Shown here in pieces: positions 7,496 to 14,488 of a DNA stretch of 44,176 nucleotides (positions are counted from its first letter, which is position 1; every line of letters starts with the position of its first letter). The stretch comes from Desulfobacterales bacterium. Lineage in GTDB: Bacteria; Desulfobacterota; Desulfobacteria; Desulfobacterales; C00003060. The stretch covers positions 1 to 44,176 of the forward strand of contig JAUWXF010000013.1 in assembly GCA_030616475.1 (NCBI GenBank). The letters are read 5' to 3'. The translations under genes and the position numbers were made by a program. Under the pieces are notes generated by a model, which saw only the letters and a list, made by a program, of their open reading frames with translations, made no database searches and was not told the DNA's origin.

Positions 7496-7835
7496 AGGAT
7501 GGCAAGCTTAACCGCAGAGACGCAAAGAACGCAGAGAAGAGAGTTTTTTCTCTTGCCGGTGAGAGGCCGGCAAGAGAAAAGCTTCGCTGCCCTTTGGGCA
7601 AATTGGATTGAGTAGGTCAGTTATGTTGGATGGCACAATGAAAATTGTCAATGCATCACAGAAAATTGCTCCGCCGCAGGCGGATGAGCGGTTTTCATTT
7701 GCCGGTACCTCCCGGCAAATGAAAAAACCTATGACTCTGTGCTCTCCTTGCCTCTGCGGTGAAAAACACAAGGTATTGCTCTGCGCCTCTGCGGTGAGAA
7801 CATATCAAACGTTAAATTAAGAGGAAACCACACGC
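7496..7835. repeat. CCGCAGAG-type inverted-repeat unit upstream of cpsD
   Basis: The left arm TTAACCGCAGAGACGCAAAG begins at 7508. Right arms of the CTCTGCGGTGA type lie at about 7751-7764 and 7778-7797. Each end carries a hairpin: 7546-7580 (14-bp stem, loop TGAGAGG) and 7692-7725 (14-bp stem, loop TACCTC). CCGCCGCAGGCGG occurs near 7672. The unit ends about 40 bp before the kinase start. No gene is seen. Confidence 0.75.
7546..7580 (+). repeat. 14-bp-stem hairpin with TGAGAGG loop, second copy
   Basis: TTTTCTCTTGCCGG pairs with CCGGCAAGAGAAAA around TGAGAGG. Loop and stem length match 3162-3196, but the stem sequence is unrelated. Confidence 0.88.
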
Positions 7836-8690
7836 ATGGGTAAATTTCTCGAGGCACTGAAGAAATCACAAACTGTCAATGCTCGGCCGTCACCTAAGCC
7901 GGCTCCGAAGAAGGTGGTCAACATATCTCCTGGAACGGTCGATGCGTTGAAGCTGGATACCACGGCCATGCAGGGGCCGGCAGAAGAATCGCCTTTGCCC
8001 CGAGGCGGGATGGACCCTCGCCTGGCCTCTTTCCTGGAGCCCCGTTCCGGGGCTGTGGAATCCTTCAAGATGCTGCGGGCCAAGATCTTCACCAATTCAA
8101 AGTCCCGGCCACGCACCATCATGGTCACAAGTCCACAGCCCCTGGACGGCAAAACAACGGTGGCGGCCAACCTGGCCATCACCATTGCCCAGGGGATCAA
8201 CGAATACGTCATGCTTGTGGACTGTGACCTTCGCCGCCCATTGCTGGATAGGCTCCTCGGTCTAAACGCACGTGAGGGCATCCGTGAGTATCTGGAAGCA
8301 GGAACGTCAGTGGCTCCTTATCTGGTGAAAACGTCCGTAAAAAAGCTCTCGCTACTGCCGGCCGGCAAACCGCCCCCGAACCCTTCTGAGCTCCTCACCT
8401 CAGAAAAGATACGGCTTCTTGTTGAGGAGCTCAGGGGCCGATATGAGGACCGCTACATCATTTTTGATGCCACGCCGGCCCAGTTTGCTGCAGAGACAAT
8501 CTTCCTGGCATCCATGATGGACGGTGTGCTCCTGGTGGTGCGCTCCGGCAAGACGTCCAGGGACTCGGTCCTAAAAGCCATTGAAAACATTGACCGCAAT
8601 AAAATCGTCGGGGTGGTTTTTAACGCCAGCAATGAGAGCTATAAGAGTTATCGCTACTATTACCGATACTATCAAAAAGAACAGAAGTAA
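7836..8690 (+). CDS. Capsular exopolysaccharide family tyrosine autokinase (CpsD/BY-kinase)
   Basis: A 284-aa cytoplasmic P-loop protein. After a flexible proline-rich N-terminus (about 1-70) comes Walker A SPQPLDGKTT (99-108). The usual family wording is PGEGKS/T, so LDGKTT is a mild variant. Walker A' VMLVDCDLRRP (125-135) and a Walker B-like RYIIFDATP follow. The C-terminus is a tyrosine cluster (SYKSYRYYYRYYQ), the expected autophosphorylation site. It acts with the kinase-less PCP encoded just upstream to control polymer assembly. GAGGAA 9-13 nt upstream supports the ATG. Confidence 0.9.
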   Translation: MGKFLEALKKSQTVNARPSPKPAPKKVVNISPGTVDALKLDTTAMQGPAEESPLPRGGMDPRLASFLEPRSGAVESFKMLRAKIFTNSKSRPRTIMVTSPQPLDGKTTVAANLAITIAQGINEYVMLVDCDLRRPLLDRLLGLNAREGIREYLEAGTSVAPYLVKTSVKKLSLLPAGKPPPNPSELLTSEKIRLLVEELRGRYEDRYIIFDATPAQFAAETIFLASMMDGVLLVVRSGKTSRDSVLKAIENIDRNKIVGVVFNASNESYKSYRYYYRYYQKEQK

Positions 8691-8701
8691 TATAATGGTT
8701 A

Positions 8702-8985
8702 GACAGGATTTACAGGATTTGATTGATTCTCCTGAGTTTTCTCAGTTTCCTCCTGCCCGCCATTGCCGTGTCTGCTGACATTCCAGTTGTCCGGCGACCG
8801 TGGCGATGGCAGGCGGGTGGCAGGCGGGGACGAAACTGAGAAAACTCAATCCGCCTTCGGCGGAGGGGGGGGCTGTGTGGTGCAGGAGATGTGATGTTAG
8901 GTAGGATGGTGAACGAATTCCATTTCATCACTTTCATTGCGAAAGTGATGAAATGGAAAATCCGTGGAATCCTGTAAATCCTGTC
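8702..8985. repeat. 284-bp nested palindromic unit with 18-bp perfect terminal inverted repeats
   Basis: Outer arms GACAGGATTTACAGGATT (8702-8719) and its exact complement AATCCTGTAAATCCTGTC (8968-8985). A second perfect 17-bp pair lies inside: TGAGTTTTCTCAGTTTC (8733-8749) and GAAACTGAGAAAACTCA (8832-8848). Inside that are CCCGCCATTGCC and GGCGATGGCAGGCGGG. A separate 18-bp-stem hairpin is at 8918-8958. The unit fills the 311-bp gap before the initiating transferase and ends 16 bp before its start. No gene is seen. Confidence 0.88.
8918..8958 (+). repeat. 18-bp-stem hairpin, CTTTC-N5-GAAAG type
   Basis: TTCCATTTCATCACTTTC pairs perfectly with GAAAGTGATGAAATGGAA around ATTGC. It shares the CTTTC/GAAAG stem top and 5-nt loop with the hairpins at 14082, 14318, 14942 and 15037, but the rest of the stem is different. 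Confidence 0.88.
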
Positions 8986-9001
8986 GGACTGAAGAATTGA
9001 T

Positions 9002-10396
9002 ATGATTCTAAGAGTTTTCAAAAAAAATCTCCCGTTGCGAAACTTTCTCTTTGTGATCGGTGAAGGGGCACTGATCTATGCCGCGGTCCTAATAGCTGCC
9101 TTTCTCCGCCTGGGCAGTGCCCATGCCTCTTTCTTATCCGGTGAGATCCTCGGCAAGGCGCTACTGATCACGGTGGTGTGCCAGGCTTCCCTTTATTACA
9201 ATGAACTGTATAACCTCAAGGTCACTGATACTTACCTGGAGTTAGGTCTGCGGCTCACCAAGGCCGTGGGCATTGCCTCCATCGTGCTGGCCCTTATTTA
9301 CTATTGTATCCCTTCACTCCTGATGGGGCGTGGCATTTTTTTTATTACTCTCGCGTTTCTCATCTTTCTCGTTGTCTCATGGCGTTACGCGTACAATTGG
9401 GTTTTGAAGAAAAAGATGTTCACAGAAAGAGTCATAATTCTGGGCCGCGGAAGGCTTTGCCGGGAGATCATTGATGAGATCACCGGCAGCCCGGATTCCG
9501 GCTACCAGGTTTCAGGCGTTATCTGCATTAATTCGACTTCTCCTTCGGCCTTCTTCCGGGGCATCCCCCTTTTTAGCATGAACCGGACACTGTGTGAGTT
9601 GGCCGAGTCCCTCCGTGCCCAAAAGATTATTGTGGCCATGGACGAAAGACGGGGCAAGCTGCCTACTGACCAATTGCTGCGCTGTAGGATGAAAGGTATT
9701 CAGATCCTGGAAGGTGCAACCCTTTACGAGGAATTGACCGGCAAGCTCTTTGTAGAAAAGGTTAACCCTAGCTGGCTTATTTTTTCGGATGGATTCCACA
9801 AGTCCCGGATAATCCGCTCCATGAAGCGCGCCACTGGCCTTGTCGTGGCAAGCGTGGGGCTGTTGCTCACATTGCCCCTGATCGGCCTCATAGCCCTGGC
9901 TATCAAGCTGGACTCCAAAGGGCCGGTTATTTTCAAGCAAGACCGATCTGGAGAGGACGGCCGCGTGTTTAAGCTGTGCAAGTTCCGCTCCATGATTGAC
10001 AACGCTGAAGCGGTCTCTGGCCCCCGCTGGGCCACATATAATGACCGGCGCATCACCCGTGTGGGAAAGATCCTTCGCAAATACCGCCTGGATGAAATCC
10101 CCCAGATGTGGAATGTGCTTAAAGGCGACATGAGCTTTGTTGGTCCCCGTCCGGAGCGCCCCGAGTTTGTGAAAAAACTTGCAGAGATGATTCCTTACTA
10201 TTCAGAGCGCCATACCGTCAGACCAGGCATTACAGGCTGGGCTCAGGTTTCATACCGCTATGGCGCCTCGGTCGAAGACGCACGTGAAAAATTGAAGTAT
10301 GACCTGTTCTACATAAAGAACATGTCTTTAGTCATGGACCTGATAATCATATTCAAAACCGCCAAGATTGTGCTGCTCAAGAGTGGCGCGAGGTAA
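9002..10396 (+). CDS. Undecaprenyl-phosphate sugar-1-phosphate transferase (EpsB/WbaP-like)
   Basis: A 464-aa membrane protein that starts repeat-unit synthesis by moving a hexose-1-phosphate from a nucleotide sugar to undecaprenyl phosphate. There are four or so N-terminal membrane segments (about 15-125), a nucleotide-binding-like central part beginning VIILGRGRLCREI, and a further membrane helix (about 278-302). The C-terminal catalytic bacterial sugar transferase domain has KFRSMIDNAE, KILRKYRLDEIPQMWNVLKG, FVGPRPERPEF and RPGITGWAQV. The DE pair in RLDEIPQ is the family catalytic signature. The sugar used cannot be told from sequence. Confidence 0.9.
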   Translation: MILRVFKKNLPLRNFLFVIGEGALIYAAVLIAAFLRLGSAHASFLSGEILGKALLITVVCQASLYYNELYNLKVTDTYLELGLRLTKAVGIASIVLALIYYCIPSLLMGRGIFFITLAFLIFLVVSWRYAYNWVLKKKMFTERVIILGRGRLCREIIDEITGSPDSGYQVSGVICINSTSPSAFFRGIPLFSMNRTLCELAESLRAQKIIVAMDERRGKLPTDQLLRCRMKGIQILEGATLYEELTGKLFVEKVNPSWLIFSDGFHKSRIIRSMKRATGLVVASVGLLLTLPLIGLIALAIKLDSKGPVIFKQDRSGEDGRVFKLCKFRSMIDNAEAVSGPRWATYNDRRITRVGKILRKYRLDEIPQMWNVLKGDMSFVGPRPERPEFVKKLAEMIPYYSERHTVRPGITGWAQVSYRYGASVEDAREKLKYDLFYIKNMSLVMDLIIIFKTAKIVLLKSGAR

Positions 10397-10656
10397 AAAT
10401 GTTCAAGCTGTTCAAGTCGTTCGATCGTCCGGCTTACGCCGCACTCGTTCAAATCGTATCAGAGGGATGTTCAAGTCGTTCAAGTTGTTGGACCGTTTGC
10501 ATTACGCAAACTCGTTCAAGTTGCAGAAACGAAGGAATGGTTTTCCCGATTTAAGCACCTTGAACATCTCGAACTAGCGCAGCCATCGAACGGCTCGAAC
10601 GAGCGAAGCGGTCGAACGGCTCGAACGAACAAAGTGATGGAAAGGTTTTGCCCGGA
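10397..10656. repeat. GTTCAAG/CTCGAAC repeat block left of the first four-helix gene
   Basis: Multiple GTTCAAG-type words (10400-10540) face CGAAC/TTGAAC words (10558-10628). The outer arm ATGTTCAAGCTGTTCAAGTC (from 10398) is an imperfect complement of the block at about 11151-11193 beyond the gene. A 70-codon open frame across it is repeat-derived. Confidence 0.7.
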
Positions 10657-11007
10657 ATGATCAAATTCAAGTTTGAAGACTTGGAAGTATGGGACCTCTC
10701 TTTGGAATTAATTGATGAGGTCTATAATTTGTTGCACAAATATCCAGAAGACGAGAGGTTCGATCTAATCAGGCAGGGAAGAAAGTCTGTCACATCCATT
10801 TCGCTGAATATCGCCGAGGGGAGCATAAGAAGCAAGAGAGAATTCAGCCAGTTTATCAGAATAGCTTTAGGCTCTTTGGTTGAAACTGTCGCCAATCTAA
10901 AAGTGGGGATCAAACGAAAATACATAACTCAAGAAGATCTCGATTCTGTGAAGAGCGTCGAGCCTTTGTACTTCAAGCTTATAAAATTGCGGAAGTCACT
11001 GAAATAA
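10657..11007 (+). CDS. Four-helix bundle protein (S23 rRNA intervening-sequence family), copy 1
   Basis: A 116-aa protein with the family pattern: FEDLEVWDLSLELIDEVY, IRQGRKSVTSISLNIAEGS and FSQFIRIALGSLVETVANL. These proteins are small, all-helical and cytoplasmic; the founding members are encoded in 23S rRNA intervening sequences, and a relative (Avd) serves diversity-generating retroelements. No function is established for free-standing copies. The open frame extends to TTG 10648 but ATG 10657 fits the family start. It is embedded in GTTCAAG-type repeats on both sides and has no obvious link to polysaccharide synthesis. Confidence 0.85.
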   Translation: MIKFKFEDLEVWDLSLELIDEVYNLLHKYPEDERFDLIRQGRKSVTSISLNIAEGSIRSKREFSQFIRIALGSLVETVANLKVGIKRKYITQEDLDSVKSVEPLYFKLIKLRKSLK

Positions 11008-11351
11008 ATGTTCGAGTTGTTCAAGACGTTCAATCATTTGGCAAGCCCAATTCGTTCGAGTGGAAAAGCAAACTCAATGCATCGAACGTCTTGAACGTAT
11101 TGAACAAGCGAAGCGATCGAACATCTCGAACACCTTGAACGAGCGAAGCGATCGAACGTCTCGAACACCTTGAACGAGCGAAGCGATCGAACGTTTGCAA
11201 CAAACCAACAACAAATTCAGCTACTTATCGCAAGTATCCCCTGGGAACTGAAGGGGGCGGAGCCTGTCCTGAAATCAGGGATCAGCAGTCAGGGGCCGGG
11301 GGCCAGTAGTCAGGGGTCAGTAATCAGGTACCAGTAATCAGGGGCCGGGGG
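11008..11351. repeat. Repeat block right of the first four-helix gene
   Basis: Begins at the stop codon with ATGTTCGAGTTGTTCAAG. It contains nearly three tandem 35-bp units (11100-11134, 11135-11169, 11170-11193) built on TTGAACGAGCGAAGCGATCG. A tract of GGGGTCAGTAATCAGG-like words and two copies of GGGGCCGGGGGCCA follow (about 11278-11353). No gene is seen. Confidence 0.75.
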
Positions 11352-11888
11352 CCATAAGCGCTAACTTAATGATTCGAGATAGTATTTGGGGTGTATTTAG
11401 AATATCGAATGTCGAATGTCGAACAAGGAATGATGAATGTCGAAGGAAGGTAATACCTTTGATCTTGAAGATCGATTAATAGATTTTGCCGTTCGAATAA
11501 TCCGTATAGCAGAATCATTGCCAAAAACGAAAGTTGGGAATCACATTGCCGGACAAATCGTTCGCAGCGGCACATCTCCAGCGCCTAATTATGGCGAAGC
11601 TCAAGGCGCTGAATCCCGCTCCGATTTTATCCATAAGATGAAATTATGCCTCAAAGAGTTACGTGAAACGAGGGTATGGCTGCTAATGATAGTAAGAGCA
11701 AATCTTATAAAGCCAGCATCAAAACTTGATTCCTTGATTGATGAGAACAACCAGTTGATTTCGATATTTGTGAAAAGTATTGATACTGCAAGACAAAAGA
11801 CTAAGAAAACTTCATAATTCGACATTCGACATTCGACATTCGACATTCGCATTTTTACTAAATTAGTTGTTTAAGTTAGCGCTTATGG
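11352..11888. mobile_element. 537-bp unit with 18-bp perfect terminal inverted repeats carrying a four-helix bundle gene
   Basis: CCATAAGCGCTAACTTAA (11352-11369) and its exact complement TTAAGTTAGCGCTTATGG (11871-11888) bound the segment. Just inside lie inner inverted repeats: GAATGTCGAATGTCGAAC (about 11407-11424) on the left and tandem ATTCGAC heptamers (about 11816-11848) on the right. The only gene is the four-helix bundle ORF. No transposase and no clear target duplication are visible, so mobility is inferred from architecture only. The right end reaches into the spacer just before wecB. Confidence 0.6.
11437..11817 (+). CDS. Four-helix bundle protein, copy 2 (different subfamily)
   Basis: A 126-aa helical protein with the wording of the second four-helix subfamily: GQIVRSGTSPAPNYGEAQGA, DFIHKMKLCLKELRETRVWL. 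It shares little beyond the fold pattern with copy 1, so they are not a recent duplication. The start codon lies inside a repeat word (GAATGTCGAA provides ATG-TCG-AA) with AAGGA 7 nt upstream. The stop TAA sits at the beginning of the opposite repeat (TTCGACATTC words). Gene ends and repeat ends thus coincide, suggesting gene and repeats form one unit. Confidence 0.85.
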   Translation: MSKEGNTFDLEDRLIDFAVRIIRIAESLPKTKVGNHIAGQIVRSGTSPAPNYGEAQGAESRSDFIHKMKLCLKELRETRVWLLMIVRANLIKPASKLDSLIDENNQLISIFVKSIDTARQKTKKTS

Positions 11889-11932
11889 GGTCAACAAACC
11901 CAAATAACCCAAGTAACTCGAGAAACCCAAAT

Positions 11933-13138
11933 ATGCTAATTCACCTCATCGCTGCTGCCAGACCCAACTTCATGAAGATCGCCCCTGTTTACCATGCCCT
12001 GAACAAGGAGCAGTGGGCGAGCCCTATTATCGTTCATACAGGCCAGCATTACGACCTGAATATGTCAGATGCCTTTTTCAAGGACCTCGGTCTTCCGGAG
12101 CCCGACCTTCACCTTGGTGTGGGAAGCGGCACCCATGCAGAGCAGACCGGCCATGTTATGATAGCCTATGAAAAGGTCCTCCTAAAAACACGACCCGATC
12201 TGGTCATTGTAGTGGGAGATGTAAACTCCACCATTGCCTGCTCCCTCGCCGCCTCTAAAATCCAGTATCCGCCAACCAGCAAATCTTCAATCTTCAATCT
12301 TCAATCTTCAATCTTCAATCTTCAATCATCCAGCACCCAATCAACTAATCAACCTAATCAACGGCGCCGCCCTTTAGTGGCGCATTTAGAGGCAGGTCTC
12401 CGCTCCTTTGACCGAACCATGCCGGAGGAAATCAACCGGATCGTGACTGATTCCCTTGCCGATATCCTCTGGACCCCGTCTCCTGATGCCGACGAAAACC
12501 TAATCCGGGAGGGTATATCTAGAGACAAGATCCATCTGGTTGGCAATATCATGATTGACTCCCTGGAGATGCTTCGGGGAAAAATTGAGAAACAGGCTGT
12601 TTATGACGAGTTTCGTTTAAAAGCGGGTGATTATGGTCTCGTTACGCTACACCGCCCCTCGAACGTGGACGACCCGAGGGTTTTGAAGGCACTGTGTGCG
12701 GTCCTCACTCGTATCACAAAAAGAATCCCTCTTGTTTTTCCAGTTCATCCCAGAACACGAAAAAACCTTGAGCAGGCTGCATTAATGCCCTCTTTAACTA
12801 GTGCTAACGGGCTATTGCTTCTAGAGCCATTGAGTTACGTTCGGTTCATGAATCTGGTGTTTAACTGCCGTCTTGCTATCACCGACTCCGGAGGGATCCA
12901 GGAAGAGAGCACCTATCTCGGCATCCCTTGTTTGACACTGCGTCCCAATACCGAGCGTCCTGTAACTGTTCACCAGGGAACCAATCAACTTTGCACCGTT
13001 GAAAATCTTGAAAGTAAAGTGGAACGCATCATTTCAGGAACAGTTGCTCAGGGCACTATTCCTGCATTATGGGACGGCCATACAGCAAACAGAATAGTCA
13101 AATCTATCAAATCCTGTCTGATAAAAAGCTCAGAATAA
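11933..13138 (+). CDS. wecB: UDP-N-acetylglucosamine 2-epimerase, non-hydrolysing, with repeat insertion
   Basis: A 401-aa enzyme converting UDP-GlcNAc to UDP-ManNAc. Seen: AAARPNFMKIAPVYHAL, HTGQHYD, VVGDVNST, HLEAGLRSFDRTMPEEINR, TLHRPSNVD, VFPVHPRTR, ITDSGGIQEE and LRPNTERPVT, all family blocks in order. Between KIQY and PLVAHLEAGL there are about 34 extra residues, coded by six tandem TCTTCAA heptamers (12284-12325) and a following CAATCAAC-rich tract. The insert stays open and in frame. The frame extends upstream to TTG 11867 through repeat DNA; ATG 11933 matches the family start. No ManNAc dehydrogenase is present, so the product may be used as ManNAc. Confidence 0.85.
   Translation: MLIHLIAAARPNFMKIAPVYHALNKEQWASPIIVHTGQHYDLNMSDAFFKDLGLPEPDLHLGVGSGTHAEQTGHVMIAYEKVLLKTRPDLVIVVGDVNSTIACSLAASKIQYPPTSKSSIFNLQSSIFNLQSSSTQSTNQPNQRRRPLVAHLEAGLRSFDRTMPEEINRIVTDSLADILWTPSPDADENLIREGISRDKIHLVGNIMIDSLEMLRGKIEKQAVYDEFRLKAGDYGLVTLHRPSNVDDPRVLKALCAVLTRITKRIPLVFPVHPRTRKNLEQAALMPSLTSANGLLLLEPLSYVRFMNLVFNCRLAITDSGGIQEESTYLGIPCLTLRPNTERPVTVHQGTNQLCTVENLESKVERIISGTVAQGTIPALWDGHTANRIVKSIKSCLIKSSE
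12262..12369 (+). repeat. Heptanucleotide tandem repeat inside wecB
   Basis: Six exact TCTTCAA units at 12284-12325, then degenerate AATCAAC words to about 12363. Since 7 is not a multiple of 3, each frame reads the same seven codons in turn (Ser-Ser-Ile-Phe-Asn-Leu-Gln) without stops. Only the copy number modulo 3 decides whether the rest of wecB stays in frame. Confidence 0.85.
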
Positions 13139-13374
13139 TTTTGTATCTGCTGCGTGTGCCGCGCAAGTACGTCGCTTGACCTACATAGCTCGTTTCCGCC
13201 AGAGGCGGATTGTTTCTTCCCAGTCTGAAAGTCCGCCGTTAGTTTGGCGGATTCTTCAGGAAACTGAGAAACCAAAAAATCCAACAAATCCCAAAAATCT
13301 TTACCCCGTTAAATGCCCTATCCTATTTAACTGGGGCTGTCTAAAAATAAGAGCCTCAATAAAGGATGATCCAG
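13139..13374. repeat. Repeat spacer between wecB and cysC
   Basis: Contains CCGCCAGAGGCGG (about 13197), CCGCC...GGCGG (about 13231-13250), a GAAACTGAGAAACC word like the one in 8832-8848, and a CCCCG-type hairpin unit CCCCGTTAAAT...ATTTAACTGGGG (13304-13336). AAAGG at 13361-13365 serves as ribosome site for cysC. Confidence 0.65.
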
Positions 13375-13983
13375 ATGGAAAGCATAGCTAAGAAGAACAA
13401 TCTAACCTGGTTCAACGGCCACATCTCTCGCAAGGCTCGCGAACAGCTCCATGGCCACAAGGGTGCAGTCATTTGGTTCACAGGGCTCTCGGCCTCCGGC
13501 AAATCAACGATTGCTCACCTTGTTGAAAAGCAATTGCAGCGGCAGGGCTGCTCTACCTACGTTTTTGACGGGGACAATGTCCGTCACGGCCTATGCTCTG
13601 ATCTGACCTTCTCCTCTGAAAACAGGGCAGAGAATATCCGCCGCATCGGCGAAATGGTGAAACTCTTCGTGGACGCAGGCATTATCGCACTTACCGCCTT
13701 TATTTCTCCTTATCGCAAGGATCGCCAAAGGTTGCGCTCCCTTTTTTCAGACGGGCAGTTTCTGGAAATCCATGTTGATTGCCCGCCAGAGGTCTGTGCT
13801 ACGCGCGACCAGAAAGGTATTTACGCCAAAGCCAAGGCGGGAGTAATCAAGGAGTTCACCGGCATTTCAGCACCGTATGAGCCGCCCGAAAACCCGGACC
13901 TGGTAATCCCCTCTTATGATCAAGATGCGAGAGAGGCCGCACAGGGCGTTGTCCGTCTGATAAAACAACGTGAAATCATCTAG
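13375..13983 (+). CDS. cysC: Adenylylsulfate (APS) kinase
   Basis: A 202-aa cytoplasmic kinase that phosphorylates APS to PAPS. Seen: Walker A GLSASGKST, FDGDNVRHGL, ENIRRIGEMVKLF, FISPYRKDRQ and the substrate-side PPEVCATRDQKGIYAKA. Length and domain are complete. ATG 13375 is chosen over ATG 13366 because AAAGG lies 9 nt upstream of it and directly abuts the earlier one. Neither ATP sulfurylase nor PAPS reductase is nearby, and a sulfotransferase lies at 33957, so its job here is probably polymer sulfation rather than assimilation. Confidence 0.93.
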   Translation: MESIAKKNNLTWFNGHISRKAREQLHGHKGAVIWFTGLSASGKSTIAHLVEKQLQRQGCSTYVFDGDNVRHGLCSDLTFSSENRAENIRRIGEMVKLFVDAGIIALTAFISPYRKDRQRLRSLFSDGQFLEIHVDCPPEVCATRDQKGIYAKAKAGVIKEFTGISAPYEPPENPDLVIPSYDQDAREAAQGVVRLIKQREII

Positions 13984-14081
13984 CGAAGCTCTAGGAAGAA
14001 GGAATCTAACAGCTTAGACAGGATCTACCCCAGTACGACGGTTCCCACCTACGGGGCGGGCATGATTAACCAGATAGTTTA

Positions 14082-14112
14082 TCTTCTGCCTTTCGACATG
14101 AAAGGCAGAAGA
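14082..14112 (+). repeat. 13-bp-stem hairpin, CTTTC-N5-GAAAG type
   Basis: TCTTCTGCCTTTC pairs with GAAAGGCAGAAGA around GACAT. Confidence 0.85.
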
Positions 14113-14317
14113 ACATCTGTTAAATCCTGCCTGCCCTGTAGAATAGAGGCTCCCGAGCGTGGAACATACTACGGGCACAAGTGAACAACCCAAAGTAGCA
14201 GCCATTTATGAAACCATTATTCAACAGGGCCTGCCCTGTGAAATGCATCACCTATTTCACTGGGGTAAATCCTGTCTGAGAATAAAATGGTAGTCTTCTG
14301 CCGAAGGCAGATTGAGG

Positions 14318-14346
14318 TTTTTCCCTTTCATCAGGAAAGGGAAAAA
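14318..14346 (+). repeat. 12-bp-stem hairpin, CTTTC-N5-GAAAG type
   Basis: TTTTTCCCTTTC pairs with GAAAGGGAAAAA around ATCAG. It is preceded by CTGCCGAAGGCAGATTG, the same arrangement as CCGCCGTAGGCGGATTG before the hairpin at 15037. Confidence 0.85.
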
Positions 14347-14488
14347 GTAGAAAAAATCCCAAAAATCCTGTTTATCCTGTCTAATTCAAACTCGGTAAAT
14401 CTTTACCCCGCCTGCCCCGTAGGTAGGTACTATCGTACCGGGGTTAAATGCCCCATCCTATTTAACCGAGGCTGTCTAACAAAACACA

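Larger units (their letters stand above)
13984..14488. repeat. 505-bp repeat mosaic before the GxxExxY gene
   Basis: Holds a TTAGACAGGAT ... ATCCTGTCT pair (14014-14024, 14269-14277), a CTTTC-N5-GAAAG hairpin (14082-14112), and a CCCCG-type unit CCCTGTGAAAT...ATTTCACTGGGG (14234-14265). A second CTTTC-N5-GAAAG hairpin (14318-14346) follows, then ATCCTGTTTATCCTGTCTAA (14365-14384), which complements 14908-14927 beyond the gene. Last is a compound unit in which CCTGCCCCGTAGG...CGTACCGGGG (14411-14443) interrupts CCCCG^TTAAATG...ATTTAACC. No gene is seen. Confidence 0.75.

Noticed and set aside
11867-11932. Upstream extension of wecB to TTG 11867
   Set aside because: The added residues are coded by inverted-repeat and AACCCAAAT-type repeat DNA, and family proteins begin at MLIHLIAAARPN.
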